Shown here one piece after another: positions 5,366 to 5,572 of a stretch of DNA of 5,572 nucleotides (positions are counted from its first letter, which is position 1; the number at the start of each line of letters is the position of its first letter). Source of the DNA: a bacterium (GTDB taxonomy: Bacteria; UBA9089; CG2-30-40-21); contig JASEHA010000179.1 in assembly GCA_030018795.1 (NCBI GenBank), positions 1 through 5,572 on the forward strand, written 5' to 3'. The notes beneath the pieces were generated by a model, which made no database searches, had not been told where the DNA came from, and saw nothing but the letters and a program-made list of their open reading frames with translations. Position numbers and translations under genes: made by a program.

Positions 5366-5396
5366 GACGTATCAATAACATATGCCCTGTGAACGG

Positions 5397-5561
5397 TTAC
5401 CTAATATTGTTATTTTCTCTCCTTCGGTATAACCAAATTACACCTGCAGAAAAGATAGATATACATATTGATATTACAATATTCAACCATAATGGATTTA
5501 TCGGTTCAGGAGATATAATCCTGAAATCGGCAAGTAAATAGTGTAGACGTAGCCTAAGATT
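5397..5561 (-). pseudogene. C-terminal end of a membrane protein on the minus strand, probably interrupted
   Basis: Read on the minus strand, the frame is open from 5561 down to TAA at 5399-5397 (54 codons) and contains ADFRIISPEPINPLW, a hydrophobic segment LNIVISICISIFSAGVIWLY and then RRRENNNIR. A single membrane helix followed by arginines and a short polar tail looks like the end of a membrane protein. The IxPEP..P segment before the helix weakly recalls GldG-type ABC-transporter auxiliary proteins. Codon TAG at 5564-5562 stops the frame upstream and no ATG, GTG or TTG start precedes the conserved-looking part. Either the gene is broken, there is a frameshift or sequencing error near the window edge, or this is a chance frame. 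It converges with the YchF-like gene. Confidence 0.35.
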
Positions 5562-5572
5562 CTATCTTGGTT

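Overview
The window looks like a chromosomal segment of a moderately AT-rich bacterium, probably an uncultivated or poorly studied diderm. Two products have Sec-type signal peptides, one of them a SurA/PrsA-like periplasmic foldase. Riboflavin synthesis uses the fused RibBA enzyme found in most bacteria outside the enterics. I cannot place the organism more precisely by reading alone.

Layout. Positions 1-186 are the 3' end of riboflavin synthase (ribE). A 141-bp gap with a CACGAAT repeat cluster follows, then ribBA (328-1527). These two genes are the tail of a riboflavin operon; ribH, often next in such operons, is not there. A secreted two-domain phospholipase D-like protein follows at 1580-2539, and both of its HKD catalytic motifs are degenerate. 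After a gap with two small hairpins comes an exported peptidyl-prolyl isomerase with two nearly identical parvulin domains (2647-3900). A 191-bp gap holds a nested inverted repeat and a 28-bp near-perfect palindrome. Next is a divergent YchF-type P-loop NTPase with a DUF933/TGS-like C-terminus (4092-5165). The last 407 bp hold a dispersed-repeat copy, a roughly 118-bp long palindrome that looks like a fold-back or MITE-type element, and the C-terminal end of a membrane protein on the minus strand, apparently interrupted.

How the genes work together. RibE and RibBA act in one pathway: RibBA makes both riboflavin precursors from GTP and ribulose 5-phosphate, and RibE carries out the last step. 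The three downstream genes (PLD-like, foldase, YchF paralogue) point the same way but have no obvious shared pathway. Each has its own ribosome-binding site, and the two later gaps carry repeats.

The most notable signals are the inactive-looking PLD protein, the YchF paralogue without canonical switch motifs, a dispersed palindromic repeat that is translated in frame inside that paralogue, and a different palindromic repeat family in most of the gaps. I found no RNA gene, CRISPR array or riboswitch, and no complete new system that I can defend.
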